Program-made: the position numbers and the translations under genes
Part shown: piece by piece, positions 21,500-32,844 of the stretch
Layout of the letters: every line of letters starts with the position of its first letter
Numbering within the stretch: the first letter of the stretch is position 1
DNA from: Protula sp. h YS-2021
Taxonomy: Eukaryota; Annelida; Polychaeta; Sabellida; Serpulidae
Length of the DNA stretch: 64,000 nucleotides
Reading direction: 5' to 3'
Assembly: GCA_949752745.1 (NCBI GenBank)
Contig: OX457028.1
Coordinates: 27,616,645 to 27,680,644 of the forward strand
Notes under the pieces: model-generated
Told to the model about the DNA's origin: nothing
Seen by the model: only the letters and a program-made list of their open reading frames with translations
Database searches by the model: none

Positions 21500-21960
21500 A
21501 AAAAACTAAATTTGTTAAAGTTGGTTTAGAACCCTGATTTTTACCTTACTACACCATGGTAAAATGTTCAAACTTATTTTATACATCATATGTTGTCAAA
21601 AAACAAAATTTGTTAAAGTTGGTCTAGAACCCTCATTTTTACTCTACTACACCATTGTATAATGTTTAAACTTATTTTATACATCATATTTTGTCAAAAA
21701 ACAAAATTTGTTAAAGTTGGTCTAGAACCATCATTTTTCCACTACTATGACTTTAGAATATTCAAATAAGTAGCATGCTAAAATGTTCAAACTTATTTTA
21801 TATATCATATGGTGTTAAAAACTAAATTTGTTAAAGTTGGTCTAGAACCACCATTTTTCCACTACTATAACTTTAGAACATTTAAATAAGTAGCATGCTA
21901 AAATGTTCAAACTTATTTTATATATTATATGTTATAAAAACCTACATTTGTTAAATGTGC
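21500..21960. repeat. About 120-bp tandem block, right arm
   Basis: Mirror of 17,680-18,140 and indistinguishable from it over most of its length. Confidence 0.85.
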
Positions 21961-22044
21961 TTTAGAAGTGTCATTTTCCAACTACTATAACATAAAACAT
22001 AGAGTTGTGGAAAATCCCATTCCTTCTCAAATTTATTGATTGTT

Positions 22045-22475
22045 CCCACACTCGAGCGCACTCTGAAATTATCGATCGGTTTTCCCTCACACTCTGTACG
22101 AGCGCACTCTGAAATTATCGATCGGTTTTCCCTCACACTCTGTACGAGCGCACTCTGAAATTATCGATCGGTTTTCCCTCACACTCTGTACGAGTGCACT
22201 CTGAAATTATCGATCGGTTTTCCCCCCACACTCTGTACGAGTGCACTCTGAAATTATCGATCGGTTTTCCCTCACACTCTGTACGAGTGCACTCTGAAAT
22301 TATCGATCGGTTTTCCCCCCACACTCTGTACGAGTGCACTCTGAAATTATCGATCGGTTTTCCCTCACACTCTGTACGAGTGCACTCTGAAATTATCGAT
22401 CGGTTTTCCCCCCACACTCTGTACGAGTGCACTCTAAAATTTCTCAGTCGGTTTTCCCCCCACACTCTGTACACA
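22045..22475. repeat. Roughly 47-bp minisatellite, right arm
   Basis: Mirror of 17,160-17,590 with the same number and order of long-G and short-G units. Confidence 0.9.
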
Positions 22476-22691
22476 TGTACTTATGCTATGTGTGTGGTTA
22501 CTGTAATGGGGAAACCATTGAAATATGACTAATTAAATATTATCATAATAATAATAATAAAAAAAATAAAAAAAGTTACACAGTCACATAATGTCACGGA
22601 GTCACATGATGTCACAGTCACATGTTGTCACATAATGTCACAGAGTCATAAAAATGAGCAAAAACTAAAAATAACCAAAAAAAATTTTTTT

Positions 22692-22764
22692 TGTCCCAGC
22701 CGGGAATTGAACCCGGGGCTCTTAGGTTGCTAGTCGTTCGCTCTAACCAGTGAGCCATTACGAC
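22692..22764 (-). tRNA. tRNA-like sequence 3, right arm
   Basis: Exact mirror of 16,873-16,945, with the same defect in the anticodon stem. Confidence 0.5.
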
Positions 22765-22944
22765 TTCTCTGTTGAACGATCTGATAATGACATACATACG
22801 TTTGACTAATTATGTTCATATAGCAATTCAATAGTCATATAGCTATTTGATGTTACATAGTCACGTGATGTAACAAAGTGTCACATGATGTAACATAGTG
22901 TAACATTGTGTCACATTGTGTTACATAATGTAACATAATGTTAC

Positions 22945-22976
<32 letters not shown>

Positions 22977-23364
22977 ATTTTACAAAGTTTTGAATTCACT
23001 TCAACTCAAAAAAAAAAATAAAAAAAAAATAAAAAAAAAAAAGATGACTTACCACAAGTCATTGGTTAATTTGTCTTCCAATCTTGCACTTCCCTTTTCC
23101 AAAGAATAACCAAATCTTTCACTTCTCTTTTCCAATGAATAGCTAATGTTTCACTTCCTTTTTCCAAAGAATAGTCAATGTTTCACTTCGTCTCCTATGT
23201 GTATTCCAGTCAATCCTTCACTTGTTCTTGAACAGCACAGCACAACACAATAGGTAAGAGCAACTGTTTTCACTTTTTTCCCCTGTGTATCCAACGGCAG
23301 TCAGAGCTTGAATGATGTATATGTGCACAGACAATGTGCTCTTATAGGAGTGTTGAATCACATC

Positions 23365-23540
23365 CTAGGGGGGGGGGGGGGTCCCATGATATGATATACT
23401 TCTTCACCGGGGGGGGGGGTCCCTATGCTATATGATTCTTGACCGGGGGGGGGGGGGTCCCCATGGTATATGACTCTTCACCAGGGGGGGGGGGTCCCCA
23501 TGGTATATGATTCTTCACCAGGGGGGGGGGTCCCCATGAT
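23365..23540. repeat. Poly-G (poly-C) minisatellite, right arm
   Basis: Mirror of 16,092-16,262 with G-tract lengths that differ between arms. Confidence 0.85.
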
Positions 23541-23550
23541 ATGAAAGTGG

Positions 23551-23635
23551 TGCCCGAGGGCGGGTTCGATCCATTGACCTTCAGATCATGGGTCCGCTTA
23601 CGGGTCCTATGCTCTACCGACTGAGCCATTCCGGC
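23551..23635 (-). tRNA. tRNA-like sequence 2, right arm
   Basis: Mirror of 16,000-16,084. One T-arm base differs (GGTTCGAT against GGATCGAA is the complement reading), so the same caution applies. Confidence 0.45.
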
Positions 23636-23788
23636 CAGAAGGTTAATGATTGGGAAAATAGTCCTCATATACAATTAGAGCCACATGAAACATGATTTAT
23701 AGGTCACGTGACATATGATTGACAGGTCACGTGACTAAAGACTCACTTTGACAACCTAAATGATATGATTGACAGAAAGTGAAAGTAG

Positions 23789-23874
23789 TGCCGGAGGGCG
23801 GGCTCGAACCACCGACCTTCAGATCATGCTTCAGCATTAAGGGCCCTGCGCTCTACCAACTGAGCCATTCAGGT
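23789..23874 (-). tRNA. tRNA-like sequence 1, right arm
   Basis: Exact mirror of 15,761-15,846. Confidence 0.45.
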
Positions 23875-24036
23875 CAGAAGGTTATTGATCGGGAAAATTT
23901 TCCTCATATACATGATTGACAGGTCATGTGACATATGACACGTGACACATGATTGACATGTCACGTGACTAATGATGTCATGATGACCTCATTATGACGT
24001 CATTCATACAGGCGCGCGCTATTTCAATTACCATCT

Positions 24037-24111
24037 GGTCCAGAACTCTCATGAGAGTTCTGGACCACCCTGTGACGTCATTTTGGCGCCAATTTTTGGT
24101 CCAGAACTCTC
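24037..24111. promoter_or_regulatory. Terminal motif cluster, right end
   Basis: Mirror of 15,524-15,598: 30-bp palindrome at 24,037-24,066, TGACGTCA, and the outermost inverted GAGAGTTCTGGACC word. Confidence 0.6.
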
Positions 24112-24125
24112 GTTTCTCAACTACT

Positions 24126-24131
24126 CATACA
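24126..24131. repeat. Target-site duplication, right copy (CATACA)
   Basis: Identical to 15,504-15,509 and directly after the terminal CTACT. Confidence 0.85.
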
Positions 24132-24980
24132 CACGGAAACAGGGAGGGGTTTTAGGAACGCACAGTCTACAATGTTATGGTTAATCCATTTTGTCGCAAG
24201 TCATGCATGGGAGAGGGTGCGGTGGGGGAGGGGGGCATTGTTGAGATAAAAAAGTATAAATCTGTGTATGTTAGCATATGTTGAGGAATTCTATGTCCAT
24301 GTTCTTGTCTAAGATCTTGATATTAAATTTAAAAAAAACAATATTCACAAATTTAAATTTTGGTATCAAAAAGTAATTGTATGACATAAGAAATTATTTT
24401 CTAATAAAATAACTTGAATTTTTGAGGTCAGCATACAAATATCTATTTATGACATCTTGGAATTCTTGATATAGGAAATTATTTAATGACGTCACGAAAT
24501 GAATTCTTGATATTGTAAATTCGAGGTCTATAAATGTTATCAATAAGTGAACTTTTGATATATAAAATCTGTTATTAAAACAATTTCTGACTTCAAAAAT
24601 TCTATATCACTAACTGAATTAGTAATAACAATAATTCAATATGTGAAAACAAAACTTAGACTGTGAACATTTCCCTATATACGCAAGTTGTTCACAGCTA
24701 AATTACTGATATCAGTGCAACGGAATATCAGGACAAGGCCATCCGGCAAATTGGACCACTTGACAAGTATGACCAAGCAGTCCTTGGTGGAGCCAGCTAT
24801 TTGGAGCTGCTCTATCCATGAGGGAGGAGCCATCACCGGGGTGGTTCTACCCAGTTGTCTACCGGATCCTCCCCCCTTTTTTGGGAGCAGGGATAGACCA
24901 GAGTCTTGATGCTTTCAAGTATTCAAGAATGCACTTACAGATGCACTTGAAAATGGCCGGGCTCAGAGAATAGAGTAAGT
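24132..24980. other. AT-rich spacer, no gene seen
   Basis: Contains an AT-rich block (24,250-24,660) with repeated TTGATAT and AATTC words like that at 6,960-7,370. No exon supported. Confidence 0.4.
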
Positions 24981-25807
24981 TTAACGCTACGACCAGAAGC
25001 GCTCTTATGTCTTACGACCATACCCCTCCAACCTCCCACTGTTGGTACGCCCAGCCAATGTCGGGTGACATACATACGGACAGACGGATGTATGACAGTC
25101 TTAAACATAAAAATAAAGTGATGTCCTTCATTAAAGTTAAATCACACGATCTCTAAAATAAACACTTACTCGTGCTAGAGATAAATGATTGATGAAAGCA
25201 AATTGTTATCAATTATTACAAATAAATTATATGTCTTTACTCACTCAAATTACATGCACCGTAGTAAGAAATTTTATTATCTCTACGACAGTAGATGATA
25301 AGTGCCTAAGTGGCGAAAATGCCTCTACCCACTTCTGTAAGTTGACCAACGACCTGATCGTACGAAGCCACCTAAAGCAAACTGCAGTCCTAATGTTCTT
25401 GAACTGTAACTGCCTTGGGGCTATTCCCCCCCCCCCTCCCCCTCTGATCTTGGACTTAGGGCATTGCCTGAAGTTTAGCCCTCGTTTGCTTGATATGCCT
25501 CCGCTCTGGCTCTGGTTGTTGTTCTTGCTGTAACAGACGGAAAACTAGGATTAGAAATGACTTTTTCTGCAGCGATAAAAGGGTCAATTGAATAAAGTCT
25601 AGTTAATTTATGTTGGGTGAATTCTTTTAGACAGAACTTGACAGTATTAGGACATAACCAACATCCTGTGCATAATATGTCTTATAGGGCAACAGTATGC
25701 CAGGCGCTCAAGGAGTCAGCTTCCTGACTGTCCCAGTTGATGGGCTTTGATTTTACAATCAGCTAGAATACTGGAGTTTTTTTTTTTTTTGGCTTTAGAC
25801 TATGCCT

Positions 25808-26375
25808 CTAATATTCTCCGTTTAATGTAATTAGAGAGTGTGTTTGGAAATGTATTTGGTCACTCCAGGCCTGAAAGAAATGATTAGTGTTTTCTGACTT
25901 GAGACTCTGTAATCCTTGGAACTCCATGTATTTTCTAAGAGCCCGTACTGGACAGAGCATGGAGAATGGATCTTCCCTTGACGTGGGAATGGGAAGGGAT
26001 GGGAGCTTCATCTCTTAGAAGGTCAACGCCTTTCTACTGGCTGTGTGGGTCTTACCCATGAACTGTGGCTTGGTTCTTTAGAACCACTTTGTCCAGGGAG
26101 CCTTATTTGAATGACCTCTTTTTCCAAAGCATGGAATTCTCCCCATCTTTTACCGGGGCTAATGCCAAAAGAAAGATGAATTTCAGTGTAGCCCATCTAA
26201 GCAATACAGTTTTTTCTTCGAAGGTGTTCATCTCAGAGAAAAATCTATGAACCAGTTCTATATCCCATTGTGCCACGTTTGACCTGGATTGGAGTGACAC
26301 TAGCATAAAATGCCTGATTAGTATGGAGATATAAGAGTCCTCCCCTGGATCGTGGCCTGAAACTAGCCTGAGCAT
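25808..26375 (-). pseudogene. DIRS tyrosine recombinase remnant (copy A)
   Basis: Reads LLRWATLKFIFLLALAPVKD (about 26,200-26,140), then after a frameshift DPFSMLCPVRALRKYMEF (about 25,970-25,920). LCPVRALR is a hallmark of DIRS/Ngaro tyrosine recombinases before the catalytic box. The catalytic R-H-R-Y set is incomplete. Confidence 0.75.
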
Positions 26376-26937
26376 TGCTGTGATCGCTGGCCTATGCTCT
26401 TCTCTAGAAGATGGTCTTACGAGTAAGTCTTCATGTAAAAAAATTTAAAAAATCGGCTTCAACCAGCTGGGAAGCTTTGAATGGGTCAAGTTTTTGCTTT
26501 TTGCATCAACCCGAAAATTGATTCCATTGTGATCGATAGGATTTTTTACGTTGGTGGCCTATGCATTGTGTTGTTTTCTTTATTATCCCATCTGGGAATC
26601 GTTTATCTTTCAAAAGGTAGAGATAGGTACCGCACCCCCAATAGGAGTCACGGATGGCAGGGGATTTGAAGGCACTTCTCTACTCTGTGCCTGATAGCAG
26701 AGCGAACCAAGGGGCTTCCGGTACCGTGGTGCTATAACGAGTTTGCTCCCAGGAAACCCCACGACCTTGAGCAACAACTGCATATAGCACCTGCTCGGAC
26801 TATCAACACTTGAGGGCGTCCATCCCCGGCTTTCCGGTCTGGATAGAGGAGACATGTCTTTGAGTCAGTGGGTAAATAGGTCCTAGTAGGGGGACCCCAC
26901 GGGGACTGAGCCACTACCCACAGAAAGCATTCCTGGC

Positions 26938-27355
26938 TTAGGCACCACTCCGTACTACTCTGCCTACTCTGGAGGCTAGATTCGCCATTGCATTTAGACC
27001 TCCTGCCATATGGCAGATCTCCTTGCTTGCGAGGATGTCACAGCGGTCAAGTTGTCCAGCATCACATTTACTGACCTGTTTTCCACACTGCGGAGCCAGC
27101 CAAACAACTCTCAGTTCTAGCCAGTTTTGTGACTGCTTTCTTAAAGACAAGAAATATCCGACGAAAAAAAGCTGTTCGAAGTCTGGCATTTCCTGTATAT
27201 TTTTCTTGTCTAATAACTCTTGCACCATATATTGCAGAACCTGATTCTGCCTGGAGACTTGGCTGTAGGAGGTGGCAGTTTTGGAACTTTTGGACTGAAG
27301 GGGTACCGTGGACCACCTGCCTCTGTTGTCCCTTTTGAACAGAAGGAATAGCCAT
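26938..27355 (-). pseudogene. DIRS reverse transcriptase N-terminal remnant (copy A)
   Basis: MVQELLDKKNIQEMPDFEQ then LFFVGYFLSLRKQSQNW matches the fingers region of DIRS RTs (ELLDKGAI...DFEQGFFSRYFLVPKK type). The palm motifs are missing. Confidence 0.65.
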
Positions 27356-29989
27356 GTCGTAGCTATTTGACTACTCGACCCCCATTTCTACCCAGACTTT
27401 GTAAAATAGCCTAGACATGCCCCTGTGGGCAAAGACTCTTTGCAGTTCAGTAGCCCCTCTATTGTTTGTAAATAACGAATGACATCGCTTGATGACTCCC
27501 TTATCTCCCACGCGGCTCTGTGGTTCGTTGCTACCTTTATTGCTAGGAGGTATGGTGACTAGTGGCGGAGTCATTTTGTTGCCTCTGCCCATTGGGGAGT
27601 GGTGGCGCGACTGGGATGCAGTCCTATCCCTCTTGTTGCCTCTTAAACCGACCCTACTGGAAACGGCTCTCCACATAGAGGTGTCTTGGTCGAGCCGCCA
27701 ACCCCCAAATCCTGGCATAGAGCTCGGTTTTATGAATTAACCCTTTCGACGTTTTGTGACGGGAATAATTCAGACTGGCTTAAGATACTAGAGTGTCTTA
27801 ATTCACGAGCTTCTTCGACCGAAGACAAGCAGTGCAGCAAGAACGCGTCCCTTCGCAAATGCTAAGTTAGTTTGTTAGTTGATTTGCGTGTGTCTCGAGT
27901 GGCCACTTATACACACTTCGGGAGATTTGGAACCACTAGGGCCTCTTTAAATGCCTTGATATTATATTCAGCGTTTGACGAGCTAGCCCTTCCAAAACTT
28001 TCGCGCCTTTTTTAACCATGTCCGAATCTGGCTTCACCCTGGGCATCCTCACTGTTCCTTATGAGGGAGAGGTCGTTGCTCCGGCGGCTCCATTGGAATT
28101 ACGTTGTCGGAGAATCTATACGTTGCCGGTATGATCCCTAGCTGCTTAGATGGGTGAAGTTGCGTCATGACCTTGCCCTCACCCAACTCTACCCGCTGAA
28201 ATTCCCTCTGTCTTGCCGCCACCGCATTGGTGACTCCGGCACTGGTGTGAAGAGCCAGAAGTGCCTTTGCGAATTCAACATTATGGAGTAAAGGGATGCT
28301 GCTTGTCTGTAAACGGAATGTAAAATCCGGATTGTCTCTAACGCCGGTGGGGCAGAGCAAAATCTTAAGAAGGCAGGGCGGGGGAGAAGGGGTGGGGATT
28401 GGACGTCGGCGAGTTGTTGCCCGGTCTCTTCAATGTTACGGACCTTTTCTAGGCGATCAAAGTTCATCTAGAAGTCGAATGAGCCGGATAAGTGTGCCTC
28501 CACTTTATTTCCTAAAATTCATCATCTCTTCCCACCCCCACCCCCCCCTCCCCCGGCGCTGACTGCAGTAGTTCTTTGTCATTGTCCGTTTCCTGGTCCT
28601 CCTCAAGCGGTAAGAACGTTTTGTCCAGTGCCTGGATGGGGCCAGGAAATGGGAGCTGGTTGGAGACTGTGTGTACGTATCTCTGGGTTGCAGAACCGAA
28701 ATGTGTCGTGCAGAGGGAGGCCCACTCACTCCTCATCACTGGCTTGAATATCCTTTGCTTGTGCTCCTCATGATGCCGCTGCCCAGGGCAGTGTTTTCAT
28801 TATGATGAATGCCTGTAGCGAAGCCAGCTGGGCTTGCGTCTGCTCCTGCAGGGTACTCATCGCTGATATTTCTTCACATGCTGCTTCAGGAGTCAACTCT
28901 TCGGTCGGTTTTGCTACGGCGCTGAGAGGGGAAGTCGCCGCTCTAAGTGCTGTGACAGGGGGATGCCCAGCTTCCCCCTAGGATAACCAACACTGGCGAG
29001 TTGCCCAGAGTGATAATTCTAACCGTTACAGTCTCGTTCTGGGCTCCTAGTGAAAAGGCGGCGAAAGCAGGACTGCGACGAGAGTCATGCGTCTCTCAGT
29101 GCCAGTCTGCTACGGTCTCTGAAGACACCGAGCGATTAAGTTTGGCCTTCTTACAACCTTTGCCCGATGAGGGCTCGGTCTGCAAGCTATCTTCAGACGC
29201 TAGAGCGCGAGAAATGGAGGGGTGTGACTTGGACTCTCATAGCGTTTTCTGACGTCTGCGTTCTTCACGCAGTTCTTTACCCCGATGGTTCTTCATACGG
29301 TTTGACTTTATCGCCTTCTACTCCGTTTGAGAGAGGCGCTCGCACTCTATGTATGTGTTCTATTCCTCACAAAGCACTAAGCCTTCCGTGAGGCGGCAAT
29401 TGTCGCAGAGGGAGTGGGGGTTGCCATGGGTGGCCACAAGCTGCTTTGTGTTCCGAACCTTCTGTCTCAGCCATGTATGCAACAGAAAATTCTGGTAAGT
29501 AACCTTGCAGCAAACCCCTTTTTTGTTTACACTGAATCTACCCTCTCTCCTATCCACACCTAGAGAGGAGGGAGGCTCAAACTCAGGGAGGATAACGGGT
29601 AAGAGGGGTAACCCAAGTGGGTAGGGCCACAAGGGATACCCCACTCTTGTTTACCCTGCCATCTTAATTGGGTAGAGCCACTTGGCTCCTCCCTTTTAAT
29701 TCGTCCCCTCAAACCAGATGGGCAGAGCCACTGGGTTCCCCGACGAGCACACAAGGGATGGAAGTGGAGATGACCCCGTAAAAATCTGGCTAGAAACGTA
29801 TAAGACAAATCGAGCCTCTGCTAATTCAGTCACAGCGGCCCTGGCAAGCCAATGGCGCTGGGTTTATGTTGAGCCAAGGCAACGAGAGAACTAAACAATG
29901 TCACTTCCTTCTCCACCATGCCTCTCCAACATCCAATCTAAGACCAACAACCAACAGACAGTCAGACTGACACAGCTCCTAGTATCTCC

Positions 29990-30930
29990 AGGTATAAAGA
30001 TGAATCTGCTAACTATAACGTCTTCTAGGCCCAAAGGGTCGAAAATAAGCTCAATATCGCTCTGTCTCTAACCGTTTTCGAGATAATTGTCAACTTCCGG
30101 TTTTTTGCCTTGACCCTGAAGGATGAGGTCAAGGTCACCGAGGTACCTCTTACATAACGTCTTTTAGGCCCAAAGGGTCGAAAATACGCTCAAAATCGCT
30201 CTGTCTCTAACCGTTTTCGAGATAATTGTCAACTTCCGGTTTTTGACCTTGACCATGACGGAGGAGGTCAAGGTCACCGAGGTACCTCTTATATAAAGTC
30301 TTTTAGAATAAGCTCAAAATCGCTCTATCTAACCGTTTTCGAGATACTGGTCAACTTCCGGTGTTTGACCTTGACCATGACGGAGGAGGTCAAGGTCACC
30401 GAGGTACCTCTTATATAACGTCTTTTAGGCCCAAAGGGTCGAAAATAAGCTCAAAATCGCTCTATCTCTATCCGTTTTCGAGATAATGGACAATTTTTCT
30501 CTAACGGGTTTCAATATACAAAAGTCACATGACCTTTACCTTGACACTGAATGTCGAGATTACATCCATGATGTTACTGTCTACTGACACCGTACATGTG
30601 TGGAAACAAGGATTTGAGGGCTATTTCCAGCAATTTTCCGCTATGGAATAGGTTTTGAAAAAGTATTTTGACCTCAATTTGACCTTGACCTTGAAGGTCA
30701 AGGTAAAAAAATGTTGCGGATTTCACGACAACTCATTACCCTCTATGTCTCTGCCAAATGCCGTCTTTCTACTACAAACCGTGTAGGAGGAGTTTTCTGG
30801 GAACCACTTTGAGGTAAAAAAACTTTGACCTCAATTTGACCTTGCGGATTTCACGACATCTCATCACCCTCTATCTCTGTGCCAAATTTCATCATCCTAC
30901 GTCAAATAGCGTAGGAGGAGTTTTCTGGAA
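29990..30930. repeat. TCAAGGTCA repeat array, best-preserved copy
   Basis: Four units of 115-125 bp from 29,990 to 30,500, each with TTTTTGACCTTGACCATGAC, GGAGGAGGTCAAGGTCACCG and GAGGTACCTCTTAT. A diverged tail (30,530-30,930) ends in the same CTCTAT...CCAAATTTCATC sequence that closes the 12.4-13.6 kb array. Confidence 0.85.
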
Positions 30931-31379
30931 ACCTCCGTGACGGAAAAAGAAAAAAAAGGGAAGGAATAAACGGCCAGATTTCTGTGCAAAGCATACCCAT
31001 TTGCAAACTATGTTTGCAAGTGGGAATGAATTGAAAAACCAAATAAGCACTTCTTATTCTGGAAACTAGATGAAAAATCTTCAAAGATTCGTCAATAAAA
31101 ATTCGTCTTCACTGTTCCGCGCATAAATAAGGAATGTGGGTATTGTGTTGTTATTCAGTCTTTCAGACTCGAATGTTTTACCTAACAAAGCAATTTGTTT
31201 GTTTACAGTGTACGCTCTACGTAGAAAATTCGTTTCAATTGACAAATCAAAATTTACTCATCAATTACCATAAATAAGGCAAATCCCGTCTCAAGAACTT
31301 TTGCTTTTGCAAAGTAATACGCTTTTTTAACGTTCTCCATCTTTAGACAAGATTTTTCTTCATTTAGAGTAATCTATGG
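30931..31379. other. No gene seen
   Basis: Spacer between the repeat array and DIRS copy B. A/T-rich, no supported exon. Confidence 0.35.
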
Positions 31380-32332
31380 ACAATATGAAGCGGAACGAAT
31401 CCAAGGATGGATCAAGAAAAGTTCCGATTACGCTTTTACTTGTAAAAGGGCGTTTTACAAAATAAAAAGACAGCTTTACTTCGCAAGAACTTGCTTATCT
31501 TATCTTCATCTTCAGACACAATTTCAATGCACAATTAGCATATGATAACATAAATAGGTGGATGAATCCAATTGAGAATGACCAACTCCAAGAGAGGGTT
31601 AGCCTACCTGGGTAGAGCCAAACCGAAAAGCTCTTCCGCATGAGTTAAACCATGATCATGGGTAAGACGATCTTTGTTCTACCCATATGAGAAATAAGGT
31701 CAATTGGTATTCCCACTTTGAGTGCGTCTATCCTCCAAGCTTGTGGATCTGGGCAGAGGGAGACATATACCGCGTTAAATGTTGGGACTGGCTAACGCAT
31801 CTACACAGGGGGAACATAAGAAGATTGAGCCACTACGAGGTGCAAAAAGTTCTGTTTCAGATACCACTAGGTTTGCACCACGCTGCTCATTCTAGCGGTT
31901 AGGTCAGCTAACGCATCGGGACTGCCGGCAAAGTGGTCCGCCGAAAGCCTAATGTTGTGTGTCCTCACAAGGCAAGGGTCTCCGACCTTAGCTGGGTCAG
32001 TTCGACCGACTGGGTGCCTCCCTGTTTATGTTTTGTTTATGGTCACCGCAGTAGAGTTCTTCTGTTGAATATTCACCGACTTGCTCTGCAGTCTGGTGAG
32101 AAGCTGAGTAAGTGCTAACCCATTAGTGAGTTTTATCGCTAGACTGGGGGACCAAGTGGCTTCCTACAGTTTCCCCTGAAGCCCCGCCCTTTGGCGAAAG
32201 CACCTGTTAGAATCGACAGTGCAGGGGGCGGGTGATGTTTGAATGAGTTAAACATTCAGGGGCCACCGCCCACTGAAGGTCTTCGCCCCTGCCCCGAGCC
32301 ACTGCTGCTCGCATTATTCTTTAAAATTTTCT

Positions 32333-32635
32333 CTAATGGAATTCACAACAGAACCTTCTGTGGCTACTAACAAGTTCAGAAGAGAGTTCATTTCGGAAAG
32401 CTTCATTTGAAAATTGTCGGAGGACTGTACGGCCTTGACAATTCTTTCTGCCTTTCTTTGTTTGGATAGACGCTAGCCCGAGCACAAGATCTGATTTGCC
32501 AAATTTACTAGAGGTCCTGCCTTCAGCGCTTGTCTTACCAGTAGAAGGTTTTGAAGGTTCTGAGGCCTTACCCTGCCCCATGTGAGCCAAAAACCAATCG
32601 TCTAAATAATGAGGGATGAGCATACCATGGCCCAC
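32333..32635 (-). pseudogene. DIRS RT palm remnant with YLDD box (copy B)
   Basis: Reads [20 protein letters not shown], the RT catalytic motif C in DIRS context, then LVLGLASIQTKKGRK. The upstream part of the same RT resumes at 34,134 beyond the nested element. Confidence 0.75.
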
Positions 32636-32844
32636 TTTTTAACACTTTTGTCACTTTTGAGAAGATGAAAGGTTGATAGACCTAAAAGAAACACAAGAAA
32701 CTAATATCTTTTTCCTCTACCTGAAAACCCGGGTATTGTCTACTGTCTGGACCTATGAAGATGTACAGATGAGTGTTTCACAAGTTTATGGAAGCTCTAA
32801 AATGCCCTATTGTAACTTTTCTTTTCTCACTTGGCCTTTATCTA

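Larger units (their letters stand above)
15510..24125. mobile_element. 8.6-kb giant-inverted-repeat element with Polinton-type ends
   Basis: The outer ends are exact inverted copies: AGTAGTTGAGAAACGAGAG at the left and its reverse complement at the right. A perfect 6-bp duplication CATACA flanks both. Six-base duplications and 5'-AG termini are the known signature of Polinton/Maverick integrases, so a Polinton-type integrase probably inserted it. No polymerase B, integrase, packaging ATPase, protease or capsid gene is present, so it is non-autonomous or of a different kind. The arms (15,510-18,893 and about 20,960-24,125) match almost base for base, with small indels in poly-A/T, poly-C and the 9-bp satellite. 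The roughly 2-kb centre has two convergent intronless genes. It sits about 690 bp upstream of the minus GBP gene. Long palindromes assemble poorly, but the flanking duplication argues for a real insertion. Confidence 0.85.
20960..24125. repeat. Right arm of the giant inverted repeat
   Basis: Reverse complement of the left arm, about 220 bp shorter, nearly all of it in the 9-bp satellite. Scattered differences include one base in the TGTGAC-rich block (CACGGAGTC near 22,596 against the left arm) and homopolymer lengths. Long blocks such as 21,510-21,760 look identical. Confidence 0.9.
24980..29900 (-). mobile_element. Decayed DIRS-like retrotransposon, copy A
   Basis: Minus-strand copy with the order gag-like region (about 29,810-28,050), RT start (27,355-26,938), tyrosine recombinase (about 26,937-25,700) and a 3' tail matching the end of copy D at 49.4-49.8 kb. 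The RT goes straight into the recombinase region, so the RT palm and RNase H are deleted. Many stops and frameshifts. Boundaries come from where similarity to copy D starts and stops and are approximate. Confidence 0.65.

Noticed and set aside
15510..24125. Assembly artefact (chimeric fold-back) as the explanation of the palindrome
   Set aside because: The centre is unique, the arms differ in repeat lengths and the flanks are different host DNA with a clean 6-bp duplication; not fully excluded without long reads.
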